From: Phycisphaerae bacterium
Lineage (GTDB): Bacteria > Planctomycetota > Phycisphaerae > Sedimentisphaerales > Anaerobacaceae
Direction of reading: 5' to 3'
Length of the DNA stretch: 49,150 nucleotides
Assembly: GCA_012744475.1 (NCBI GenBank)
Contig: JAAYBV010000082.1
Location: forward strand, 1 to 49,150
The translations under genes and the position numbers were made by a program. Positions 41,949 through 49,150 of the stretch are shown here, in pieces. The notes beneath the pieces are model-generated. The model searched no databases, was not told where the DNA came from, and saw nothing but the letters and a program-made list of their open reading frames with translations. How positions within the stretch are numbered: the stretch's first letter is position 1; every line of letters begins with the position of its first letter.

Positions 41949-43967
41949 TCACCGGGGGCGGGAGCGAGAGCAGGCCGCCCTGGTCAGTTCCAGCCAGTTG
42001 AGGTTCCAGGGTCCTTGTGTGACCTCGACGCGAAGCCTGTGCCGGCCCTGCGCGAGACGCACGTCTCCCGCGATCGTCTTCCAGTTCTGCCAGCCCCCGG
42101 TGGACGGAACCGCAAAGGCCCAAAGCGGCTGACCATCGAGACACAGCCGGCCCAGCCCGCTGGAAAACCCGTCAGCAAGGGCCACGCGCAAGGCCACGTC
42201 ATAATCGCCTGCCTTCTCGACATCGACCAGGTAGTCAAGCCAGTCGCCGGCATCGAACCAGCCGGCGTTGAAGCCGGGTTCCTCGTCCAGCACGATCTGC
42301 GTCTTTATCCCGCGCATGTCGTCGTAATCTTCTGCCTCGATGCGCCCCGGCACGGCGCCGAACTCCAGATCGGCCTGCCGTCTGAACTCCAGCCAGTTGA
42401 GGTTCCATTGCCCAACGTCTATGTACAGACGCAACCTCTGTTCGCCCGCCTGAAGAGGAAGCGTTGCTTCAATCGTCTGCCAGTTCTGCCAGCCCCCGGT
42501 TCCGGGAACGGAGAAAGACCCCGCGACAGCGCCGTCGGCCTGTATCCGCCCCTGACCCGAAGGACCATCCGTCAGCCTGGCGATCCGCAGACGGACGGCG
42601 TACTCATCGTCCGCGGGCACAGCGACTTTGTAGTCCAGCCAATCGCCGCGATCCAGCCAGCCGACGTTGAAGCCCCCGCCATCGTCGTCCGCAATCTCCT
42701 TGTCCACACCCGACATCCGCTCATAGTCTTCCGCCTCGATCCTGCCGGGAATGGGATGGACGCTATCCACAACAAAGCTCTGGAACACGTCGGCGGCCCA
42801 TCGATAGTTTGCGTCTGCGTATTCCATCGTGGGAACCGCCGCATACCCCTCCGTGTAGCCGTTCCACGCACTGAACGTCACCCCCTGACAGGCCAGCTTG
42901 ACAACCAATTCGCTCTGGGCATGGCGGAAGGAGTCGGTATTGCCGAAGATGTGCGGCCCGGGAAAGACGAGGTGCGCGTCGTAGCCGGGCGAAATGTCCT
43001 GGATGAAAGGGATCCCCGTGTTGATCCATTTCGAGGCGAAGCTCTGCTTCCATTTCATGATGGCACCCTCATCGTTGACTCCAATGGAATGGCCCGAGAA
43101 ATAAGGCTGGATCGCGAGGATCGACGCCTGGCGAGCGAGCCAGGGCCCCGTCGTCTCGGCCGATGGCAGGAAGGATGCCCAGAGGTAGGTGTCGGGCGGC
43201 ATCACATCGATGGCGAAGCCGACGCGAACGCCCATGTCGTGGTGGATTCTGTCGGCGACGAGGTCGAACCCCTCGGCGAAACGCTGATCCGTCATGCCGT
43301 CCTGGTCGGACGCCACGCCGATGACACATACCAGATATCGCCTCCCGGCGGACCGATCGTATACCTGGGCCCACTTGTCCGTCCATCGTGGGTCTTCCGG
43401 ATGGGCAATATACCGATGAATCAGATCCTCGACGCGTGCGATGAACGCGGGCGCCGGATCACCCTCCCGGCCGGGAAAACACTCCTGGAATGAAAACCCC
43501 GGTGCATTCGCGGTAGCGGCACAGGCCTCCACGTAGGGCGCGATGAGAATGTCCTTGTCCAGCACTGCCTGAAAGAGCTCATCGTGAGAGTAGGTCGAGG
43601 TCTGCATGGGAGCCCAGTGGGCCCAGTTGTCCGTGCCGCGCGGTCCCCAGTAGGACATGTGGATCACATTGACGCCAGCTTCGACCATCGCATCGACAGC
43701 AAACGTCCGGTTCGCGTCGCTCTGCGACCAGCGCAGGTGGCGCGCATCGGATGGGTGGATGGTGTACAGTCCCGTGTTGGGGGAGGGGTTGTGTTCGTAG
43801 AATGGGACACCGTCGCGGCAGCTTCCCGTGAAGAAGAAGGCACTGCGGATCGGTTCGTTTTCGAATCCCGGATTCGCCAGGCGCCCCCAGATGGGTGGAT
43901 CGCCCCTTGCAATGACAGAGGCCACGAGAATGGCCAGCACGGCCACCCATACGACTACCCGACTCAT
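41949..43967 (-). CDS. Secreted DUF5010-like protein with two CBM6 domains
   Basis: A 672-residue exported protein. The ATG at 43967 follows TGAGGGAGGG, and the signal peptide is MSRVVVWVAVLAILVASVIA. The main domain (about 25-400) carries SYWGPRGTDNWAHWAPM and DILIAPYVEACA and resembles the DUF5010 glycosidase-like family, probably a TIM barrel. Two C-terminal carbohydrate-binding modules of CBM6 type follow, each starting PGRIEAEDY (about 410 and 540) and ending GGWQNW...WNLNWLE. They are near-duplicates. It probably binds or degrades polysaccharide outside the cell. The gene converges on the YbaK-like region; no partner gene is seen. Confidence 0.85.
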   Translation of the reverse strand: MSRVVVWVAVLAILVASVIARGDPPIWGRLANPGFENEPIRSAFFFTGSCRDGVPFYEHNPSPNTGLYTIHPSDARHLRWSQSDANRTFAVDAMVEAGVNVIHMSYWGPRGTDNWAHWAPMQTSTYSHDELFQAVLDKDILIAPYVEACAATANAPGFSFQECFPGREGDPAPAFIARVEDLIHRYIAHPEDPRWTDKWAQVYDRSAGRRYLVCVIGVASDQDGMTDQRFAEGFDLVADRIHHDMGVRVGFAIDVMPPDTYLWASFLPSAETTGPWLARQASILAIQPYFSGHSIGVNDEGAIMKWKQSFASKWINTGIPFIQDISPGYDAHLVFPGPHIFGNTDSFRHAQSELVVKLACQGVTFSAWNGYTEGYAAVPTMEYADANYRWAADVFQSFVVDSVHPIPGRIEAEDYERMSGVDKEIADDDGGGFNVGWLDRGDWLDYKVAVPADDEYAVRLRIARLTDGPSGQGRIQADGAVAGSFSVPGTGGWQNWQTIEATLPLQAGEQRLRLYIDVGQWNLNWLEFRRQADLEFGAVPGRIEAEDYDDMRGIKTQIVLDEEPGFNAGWFDAGDWLDYLVDVEKAGDYDVALRVALADGFSSGLGRLCLDGQPLWAFAVPSTGGWQNWKTIAGDVRLAQGRHRLRVEVTQGPWNLNWLELTRAACSRSRPR

Positions 43968-44145
43968 AGACCCTCCCTCAGCGGACCCCGGGCGGCGGTC
44001 CGGACGCTCGTTGGCCCACGGATCGAGGTGTATGCCCGCACCCGTGTGCCCGCGACAAAATGCCGCCAAAGGCAGTCTATCAGAAGACGCCCAGACCGTC
44101 AACAGAAGCCCGGCTCGTACGAGACAGGAGAGCCTGCCGGTACAA

Positions 44146-44382
44146 ATGGTCCGTCCACGAGGCGGGGGAAAGCAAGACCCTATACGCCGTCCGTGGCGGC
44201 AATATCGCGGCGTCAGCCCCCGCGGCGACAAGTGGATCGCGCTGGTCGGCTACAAGGGCGAGACGATCTACGTGGGCCTGTTCGACGACGAGGTCGAAGC
44301 CGCCAAAGCCCGCGACCGCAAGGCCTACGAACTCGCCGGCGAGTTCGCCTACCTCAACTTCCCCGATGAGATCCAACGATAG
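44146..44382 (+). CDS. Orphan AP2-domain protein (possible remnant of an HNH-AP2 nuclease)
   Basis: A 78-residue frame carrying an AP2-type DNA-binding domain: QYRGVSPRGDKWIALVGYKG, then YVGLFDDEVEAAKARDRKA and GEFAYLNFP, the standard end. In bacteria and phages AP2 domains normally follow an HNH nuclease in homing endonucleases, but no HNH part is in frame here. The start ATG 44146 is only a guess, with a poor Shine-Dalgarno. Its basic start MVRPRGGGKQDPIRR resembles the linker before AP2. It is probably a degraded mobile element or a small DNA-binding protein. Confidence 0.6.
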   Translation: MVRPRGGGKQDPIRRPWRQYRGVSPRGDKWIALVGYKGETIYVGLFDDEVEAAKARDRKAYELAGEFAYLNFPDEIQR

Positions 44383-44526
44383 GCCGGACGCCGGAGACCG
44401 CAGGCTGTAGACCCAGCCCCCTACCTCCGGGGCATTCCACAAACGCCTTACGAGTTGGGGCCCCCCTCAGGGTCTGCATGTCCCGGTCACCCGCTTGCGA
44501 AGGAGCTTGCCGTCGCGGTGGCAGAG

Positions 44527-46125
44527 TCAGTGATCCCCGGCCGGAAGGCGACGATCGCGGGCGCTGGAACCCAGGATCAACAAGGCCAGGGTCAGGGCGA
44601 TTCCTCCTTCAACCAGGGCCGCCAGCACCAGGTCGCCGACTCGGGCCCACACCAGAATCGAAAGAGCGGTAGCCGGAAGGAACCAGAGCAGCCAGAAGAT
44701 CAACTTGGACCATGGAAACGAGCGGAAGCGTTTTCGACCGGTCTTCTCGGAAGGCCGCCCTCCCACAAAATGCTGCTTCTCCCCGTGAAATTGCACACCA
44801 CAATGGGGGCACCGCGCCACTCGTCCCGGCAGAACGCCCCCACACTTGCCGCACTCATATCGCCTGGTGACCCAATTGGGTTCGCTCCGTTTGCGGACCT
44901 TCTCTGCGAACAGTGACTTCCTCAGCCAGGCCAGGACGGCCGGCCCGAATCTCATTGAGGTCAGAGCTATCACCAGTGTCCCCAAGGCCAGCCACACTCC
45001 CAGTGCAACGACGACCTCGATGGCGAGTGTGTCGGGAGGCCGTGAGGGCCGGGCCAGATGGCCAGACACCAGAGCGAGGGCCGGGATCATACCGACCAGG
45101 AGGTTTCGGGCAAGGATCGCCAGAACCAATCCCAAACCAAGACCGAGCACCAGGAGGTCGCGCCCCGGAAGCCCGTGAAATCCAAGAAGTCCCAGCCATT
45201 TCTCATGGGGACCGACCGCCGCCGCCGCTACGACCACGGCGCCACCGACACCCAGCAGCGATCCAAGTCGAGCGAAGGGGGCGGCCCCCTTTCCGCGTGC
45301 CCCGGACAGACCGCACACACGCAAGGTGCCCCAGGCGAAGGGTACGGTCAGGGCAAACGCTGCACACGCGGCTAACCACGGCAACACCGCGGACAGCGGA
45401 GGCCGGGAGGCCACGAAGGAGCGCAAGACGAGAGACAAAGACGCCAAGAAAGCCGGCATCTTGCACAGGCTGTCGAGCTGCTGGTCCATCAGGGGCATCA
45501 CGTAGCTTGGCAGGTACTCGTTCGAGACAAACGTCAGGAAAGATCCCTCCCCCGGATAGCAGGACACGATGTGGGCGCTCACAATGGCCGGCAGACCGAG
45601 CAAGATGAGTGACACGGTGCGCAGGAACCATCGCAGCGAGCTACGACTGAAGTCATAGCCGAACAACTTCCTGTCCACCTTGTCCAGCCAATCGGTGAGG
45701 GCGAGGCTGAGGGCGCCTATGAGCAACGAGGGCAGGTACGACCAGGCGCCGAGTCCCAGCAGTCGCGCCAACGACGCCAACACCGGAACGGTGACCATCG
45801 TCAGCAGGATACTCAGATCCCATCTATCGTTGTCCCGACAGGAGATCCAGAACATCGTACCCAGTCCCAGAACGTAAGGCCACGTAGTGAATCCAAGGAG
45901 CCGATGGGGGACAATGCACATGACCTGCGTCAGGAATAAGGTCGTGAAGAGCCGCCACGTGCTACTGCGGTCAGAACCCTGCTTCGCAGCGCGTACGGCC
46001 GCGACAATGTGCAGGGGAATCCAGAGCAGAAGACTGTAGCGATATCCCAAGAGCCAGGCCAGAGCGACGCCGACGATACCGTATGCCGTGCCGGCCAACC
46101 ATTCGACTATGCTCAATCTTCTCAT
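44527..46125 (-). CDS. Polytopic membrane protein with zinc ribbon
   Basis: A 532-residue protein with about ten membrane helices. Start ATG 46125 gives MRRLSIVEWLAGTAYGIVG; an in-frame ATG at 46170 adds 15 polar residues. After the first eight helices a cytoplasmic stretch contains a zinc ribbon, YECGKCGGVLPGRVARCPHC, and then two final helices. I do not recognise the family. The zinc ribbon inside a transporter-like membrane protein is unusual. No neighbours suggest a pathway. Confidence 0.75.
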   Translation of the reverse strand: MRRLSIVEWLAGTAYGIVGVALAWLLGYRYSLLLWIPLHIVAAVRAAKQGSDRSSTWRLFTTLFLTQVMCIVPHRLLGFTTWPYVLGLGTMFWISCRDNDRWDLSILLTMVTVPVLASLARLLGLGAWSYLPSLLIGALSLALTDWLDKVDRKLFGYDFSRSSLRWFLRTVSLILLGLPAIVSAHIVSCYPGEGSFLTFVSNEYLPSYVMPLMDQQLDSLCKMPAFLASLSLVLRSFVASRPPLSAVLPWLAACAAFALTVPFAWGTLRVCGLSGARGKGAAPFARLGSLLGVGGAVVVAAAAVGPHEKWLGLLGFHGLPGRDLLVLGLGLGLVLAILARNLLVGMIPALALVSGHLARPSRPPDTLAIEVVVALGVWLALGTLVIALTSMRFGPAVLAWLRKSLFAEKVRKRSEPNWVTRRYECGKCGGVLPGRVARCPHCGVQFHGEKQHFVGGRPSEKTGRKRFRSFPWSKLIFWLLWFLPATALSILVWARVGDLVLAALVEGGIALTLALLILGSSARDRRLPAGDH

Positions 46126-46354
46126 CTTCGACCGCCATGAGTTCCGACGGATACGAAACGCAATGCCCACGGACTACGCCGCTGCCGTTGGCAGGGTTGG
46201 TCCCATATCAAGTCCGGGCGATGTCACTTCCCGGGATTGCCGACATATCCTCAGGCATCGTCAAAGGACGGCCGGCAATTTCGGGATACCCCAATATTGC
46301 CCCGCGCACGTCTGATCGGCTTGATGGCTGGGCAGGATTAGTCTATTTGGAACG

Positions 46355-46421
46355 CTGGTATCGAAAATCACCCTCCGGCGGCCGAAACGGGGGTCATTTT
46401 CGCCGAAGCGGCGGATACCAG
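46355..46421. repeat. Hairpin-forming inverted repeat
   Basis: Outer arms CTGGTATC (46355-46362) and GATACCAG (46414-46421) enclose a second pair, CGAAAAT and ATTTTCG, and partly paired inner bases. It could be a small MITE or a structured RNA. Confidence 0.4.
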
Positions 46422-46800
46422 TGGTCTCAAAGCGACGCCTGACCGCAGACGCGAAATACGGTGCCCGCGGTCCGCCGAAGCACAGAAAGTCCTCCGCGCC
46501 GCAAGCTGAGGAAGATCTCACCGCACCGACAAGGCCGAGAGCTGCGGGTTATGGCCCCGAAAACACCCACGGCACCGCCCCCTTCGCACCCTTCACATCC
46601 TTCTCACGTGGGCTGGCTTCCGCCGAGCCAGGAAGCAGGGACCCGTACGCGACGACGAAGTCCAAGCCGCCGGGCCCTCCGAAATGAGCAAGCTGGCGCC
46701 CGAATACCCCCGTCTGTGTTCTCTTAATGATTATCGAAAGGGCTGACCCTGAATCCGTGTCTGAATCCGCAAAAAAAGAAACACTGAGACCATTTTTGTG

Positions 46801-46829
46801 TTGACTCTCGCGACTGTGCAATCTATGGT
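46801..46829 (+). promoter_or_regulatory. Possible promoter for PEP-CTERM pair
   Basis: TTGACT and TATGGT with 17-base spacing, about 230 bases before the first gene. The leader would be long; a TATAGT box closer to the gene has no matching -35. Confidence 0.3.
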
Positions 46830-47058
46830 GACAACAGTTGAGACCATCATGCGGTACCTCATGGTATAGTGCAGTGACATAACTTTTGGCTTTGGTGTGT
46901 TTGTCTGACGGGTGCGGTTCTGCGGGGGTGGACCGCGCATTCTAAGTACGACAGAAGGCATCGGAGGAGGGCAAAGCAGGCGTCTTTTCAGCAGCGCAAT
47001 TTGTGTGCGCCTTGCGCCACGGTTGGTTCAGAGGTTCTTTGTTGACGAGGAGATCGCG

Positions 47059-47790
47059 ATGAGAAGCTATTGTGTACTCACGGCATTCGCATTTGCATTC
47101 ATGTTCTCCATGGGAGCAGGTGCCGCTCCTACGGAGGTACACGGTGTGGACGGAGATTGGGACAATCCCGACGGATGGCCCGACGGTCTTGCAAGCCTCA
47201 ACTACTACTCGGGTGTCACTGTCGCGTACGGCAATGGTTCACAAGATCAAATCCGTTGGGGAGCCCGCACCGGAACACAGAGCGGACTCGGTTTCACGGG
47301 CGCGGCATCCCCCATGACCGTTGTGACAGGGGATCCATTCGCAATTGGACAGCTGGCACACTTCAACAACCCCATTGGCGCGTACACATCAATCACTTCG
47401 GTCGACCTGACCATAACATTGTCCCTTGCCGGCATTGGAGACGAGGGTTTCACGTTTGAATTGGGCATTGAAGAAACGCCAAATTCACCGGGGCCTCCCC
47501 GCAGCAATGATATCATCAGTTTCCCCAACTCGTACTCCCTGCATTCCTTCGACATGGATGGAACGCCCTACACCCTGCAGCTTCTGGGCTTCGGTAGCAG
47601 CGCGAGCAACATCCTTAGGACGTTCTCATCCCCGGAAGGCGGCACCCAAACCACATTGCTCTGGGGACAAATCACTGAACCTCAGGTCGTACCCGTTCCC
47701 GGCGCCCTACTGCTCGCCACCCTCGGCGTCGGCCTCGTCCGCTATCTCCAACGCCCCTTGGGAGATCGCCGCGACAGAAGCCATGAATGA
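47059..47790 (+). CDS. Secreted choice-of-anchor K / THxN-like protein with PEP-CTERM variant
   Basis: A 243-residue exported protein. GAGGAG precedes ATG 47059; signal peptide MRSYCVLTAFAFAFMFSMGA. The body matches a choice-of-anchor K / THxN pattern: QIRWGARTGTQSGLGFTG, then AIGQLAHFNNPIGAYTSITS and SVDLTITLSLAGIG. The C-terminus has PVPGALLLATLGVGLVRYLQ followed by Arg-rich residues, a PEP-CTERM-like tripartite signal with PGA in place of PEP. It is probably sorted to the surface by an exosortase-type system that lies outside the window. The next gene has the same tail. Confidence 0.82.
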   Translation: MRSYCVLTAFAFAFMFSMGAGAAPTEVHGVDGDWDNPDGWPDGLASLNYYSGVTVAYGNGSQDQIRWGARTGTQSGLGFTGAASPMTVVTGDPFAIGQLAHFNNPIGAYTSITSVDLTITLSLAGIGDEGFTFELGIEETPNSPGPPRSNDIISFPNSYSLHSFDMDGTPYTLQLLGFGSSASNILRTFSSPEGGTQTTLLWGQITEPQVVPVPGALLLATLGVGLVRYLQRPLGDRRDRSHE

Positions 47791-47850
47791 TGCAGACAGT
47801 CGTCGATATTGGTCTGTCTTTCACGAGTTCTCTCTTGATCGGAGGTTGCC

Positions 47851-48399
47851 ATGAGAAGATGCTGCATCTGTGCATTGTTGATGTTTGTCTTTGCCCCATA
47901 TGATGCAGACGCGGGATTGACGATAAACCTGCACGGCGTGAATAACGCGCAAAACAACCCTGTGATCGTGGCGTTCGAACCAGGAACATATCAGGTCGAC
48001 CCCATCGGGATCGCCGATGGTGGAATGTACGACGCGCTGAGCAGTCATAACGGCTATGCGGGAACGTGGCGACATCTGTATGCTATAGAGTCCGATCAGT
48101 TCCCACGGATCTATCAAGACACACACTATGAATTTGGCTATCTCGCCACTCCTGCGGATGCCCTGGAACACGCCATACCGTCGTCCTTTGCACTCAGTTC
48201 GCCTGGAAACGTGTTGTTCTACATAATGGACGGTCCCGAAGGATATCAATGGGCTTACGACAATAGAGGAGGCATCTCTCTACTCGTGACATCGGACGCA
48301 ATACCGCCTGTGAGCGCTATTCCCGCTCCTGGCGCTCTACTGCTCGGGGCCATCGGGGTGGGGCTCGTGGCACGACTGCGAGGCCGCCGAGCACTATGA
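47851..48399 (+). CDS. Secreted PEP-CTERM-variant protein, function unknown
   Basis: A 182-residue exported protein, ATG 47851 with CGGAGG upstream, 60 bases after the first PEP-CTERM gene. The signal peptide is MRRCCICALLMFVFAPYDAD. The body (INLHGVNNAQNNPVIVAF and the aromatic-rich middle) is unlike known families. The end PAPGALLLGAIGVGLVARLR with Arg-rich tail repeats the sorting motif of its neighbour. The two genes are probably co-transcribed and sorted by the same route. Confidence 0.8.
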   Translation: MRRCCICALLMFVFAPYDADAGLTINLHGVNNAQNNPVIVAFEPGTYQVDPIGIADGGMYDALSSHNGYAGTWRHLYAIESDQFPRIYQDTHYEFGYLATPADALEHAIPSSFALSSPGNVLFYIMDGPEGYQWAYDNRGGISLLVTSDAIPPVSAIPAPGALLLGAIGVGLVARLRGRRAL

Positions 48400-48733
48400 C
48401 TTCGAGATCTTCTCAGACTGAAGCCGGCTATCCGAGGGAGACAATAGAGACAGGCACGAATGGCGGTCCGTTAAGGAAATCAAAGAAAAAAGGTCTCCCG
48501 TGGCCGATAGTTGTATTGGCGACTACTACTATCGGTAAGGAGACCCAATGATGCGTAAAGATACTATCGGCCAGGCACCTCGAACGACTGCAAAGATTTC
48601 CGATTGAGCTATTGTCAAATGTTGTGGATGGACAAAGTTCGAGGTCCGTTGGGCCAAGGGGGTTTGGCGTTTCGTCCAGACGGCAATGCTCAGGGCAAGC
48701 TCTGAGCGCAGTCGAAGGAACGCCCTCGCCACG
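48400..48733. other. Region with overlapping hairpins, a short ORF start and a dispersed repeat
   Basis: Arms GGTCTCC (48492-48498) and GGAGACC (48539-48545) form one hairpin, within which GGCCGATAGT (48502-48511) can pair with ACTATCGG (48528-48535) or, more fully, with ACTATCGGCC (48563-48572). GGAGACCC also serves as a Shine-Dalgarno for ATG 48548, where a frame of 19 codons starts (MMRKDTIGQAPRTTAKISD). This resembles the left end of an IS or an attenuator. GCTCAGGGCAAGCTCT at 48688-48703 repeats a copy at 32312-32327. Confidence 0.45.
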
Positions 48734-48922
48734 TTAGAGCTGGTCGAGGAAGCGGAGGTCGTTTTCGAAGAGCCAGCGGATGTCGGTGATCTCGTACTTA
48801 CGCATGGCGAGCCGTTCGATGCCGAAGCCGAAGGCCCAGCCGGTGTGCTTCTCGCTGTCGATGCCGACGGCGTCGAAGACGTTGGGGTCGACGGAGCCAG
48901 CCCCGCCCATCTCGACCCAGTT
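48734..48922 (-). pseudogene. pheS: C-terminal fragment of phenylalanyl-tRNA synthetase alpha subunit
   Basis: The minus-strand frame encodes 62 residues ending with a TAA stop. It reads [20 protein letters not shown], then [16 protein letters not shown] and [15 protein letters not shown], matching the conserved C-terminal end of PheS (motif 3 region, [10 protein letters not shown]). The codon upstream of Asn at 48922 is TAG, so the frame is broken. The rest of pheS is not visible to the right within 228 bases, so it has probably been separated by an insertion or rearrangement, or this is a partial duplicate. Function of an intact copy elsewhere cannot be judged. Confidence 0.85.
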
Positions 48923-49070
48923 CTACGAAGAACAACGTACCGCACTACTTTAATCCCCCTCGCTGACCAGACATATGCTCAGAAGTAACGATTGACTAAC
49001 TCCCACAGCTTTGGCTCGCCCGATGATGACGTAGGATATCTTTCGCACATTGTACTGGGACGTGAATAGA

Positions 49071-49139
49071 GTCCTTTCTCTGGTCGATGGTGGATAGGTC
49101 AAAAAGAAACCACTCGCTCAGAGAAAGGACGTAACGATG
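49071..49139 (+). promoter_or_regulatory. Hairpin sequestering the ribosome binding site of an ORF leaving the window
   Basis: Perfect 12-base arms GTCCTTTCTCTG (49071-49082) and CAGAGAAAGGAC (49119-49130), with inner GTGG/CCAC and CGA/TCG pairs. The right arm contains AAAGGA, the Shine-Dalgarno for ATG 49137, whose frame (MQNST) continues past the end. This arrangement is common before transposase genes, where it stops read-through expression. Confidence 0.55.
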
Positions 49140-49150
49140 CAGAACAGTAC

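Larger units (their letters stand above)
46126..47058. other. Long intergenic region with hairpin and promoter candidate
   Basis: About 930 bases. A large hairpin-like inverted repeat spans 46355-46421. TTGACT (46801-46806), a 17-base spacer and TATGGT (46824-46829) form a possible promoter facing the PEP-CTERM genes. Open frames on both strands are short and not protein-like; the minus-strand frame near 46549-46821 ends in GAKGAVPWVFSGP, which I cannot assign. Confidence 0.45.

Noticed and set aside
46421-46687. Short plus-strand frames before the PEP-CTERM genes
   Set aside because: Low-complexity Arg/Pro/Ser composition and no ribosome binding site.
1-49150. CRISPR array, rRNA or tRNA genes
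   Set aside because: No regularly spaced direct repeats and no recognisable tRNA cloverleaf or rRNA motif were seen by eye; a dedicated tRNA search was not possible.

Overview
The window looks like a chromosomal segment of a GC-rich planctomycete, most likely Phycisphaerae/Sedimentisphaerales. This is an inference from gene content, not a database match. It rests on ECF sigma factors paired with membrane proteins, many secreted carbohydrate-active and LamG/CBM/GLUG proteins, a DUF6807 protein, PPi-type phosphofructokinase, AddAB recombination enzymes, and secreted proteins ending in a PGALLL-type PEP-CTERM variant. I see no rRNA, tRNA, CRISPR array or prophage module.

Layout. 1-1330 holds the N-terminal part of a secreted LamG protein. 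1960-3112 is an ECF sigma factor overlapping a four-helix membrane protein. 3308-5939 holds dnaA (minus) and ftsY (plus), divergent around a 385-bp region with a near-consensus dnaA promoter. 5943-6065 is an inverted-repeat element. 6098-12424 is a run of plus-strand genes: a secreted propeller-like protein, a DUF433/DUF5615 toxin-antitoxin pair, a Cys-rich protein, a DUF6807 protein, a secreted amidohydrolase and a small nucleotidyltransferase. 12461-13825 is a complete pfp transcription unit (promoter, gene, terminator). 14131-22681 holds a sodium:solute symporter, a secreted esterase, a GLUG-repeat protein (minus) and a fusion of a GH43-like propeller with a metallophosphoesterase.

22762-32140 is a minus-strand operon, addB-addA-avtA-hypothetical, with ATGA overlaps or short gaps. 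addB carries three small palindromic repeats read in frame. 32759-38074 is a second regulatory cluster: ECF sigma factor, a 1206-residue one-helix receptor-like protein, and an M56 membrane metallopeptidase. This could be a surface-sensing route in which proteolysis frees the sigma factor. 38298-41677 holds a tiny membrane protein, arfB, a SYLF lipoprotein with a terminator, a membrane-anchored RraA-like protein and a YbaK-type deacylase. 41949-48399 holds a DUF5010-like CBM6 protein, an orphan AP2 domain, a polytopic zinc-ribbon membrane protein and two adjacent secreted PEP-CTERM-variant proteins.

The right end (48400-49150) is rearranged. The last 62 codons of pheS lie on the minus strand with an abrupt left-over junction at 48922/48923, flanked by two hairpins that each bury the ribosome binding site of a downstream plus-strand ATG. 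This suggests mobile-element insertion or another break. The main signals worth following are the palindromes inside addB, the propeller-phosphoesterase fusion, the sigma/receptor/M56 cluster, and the broken pheS end.
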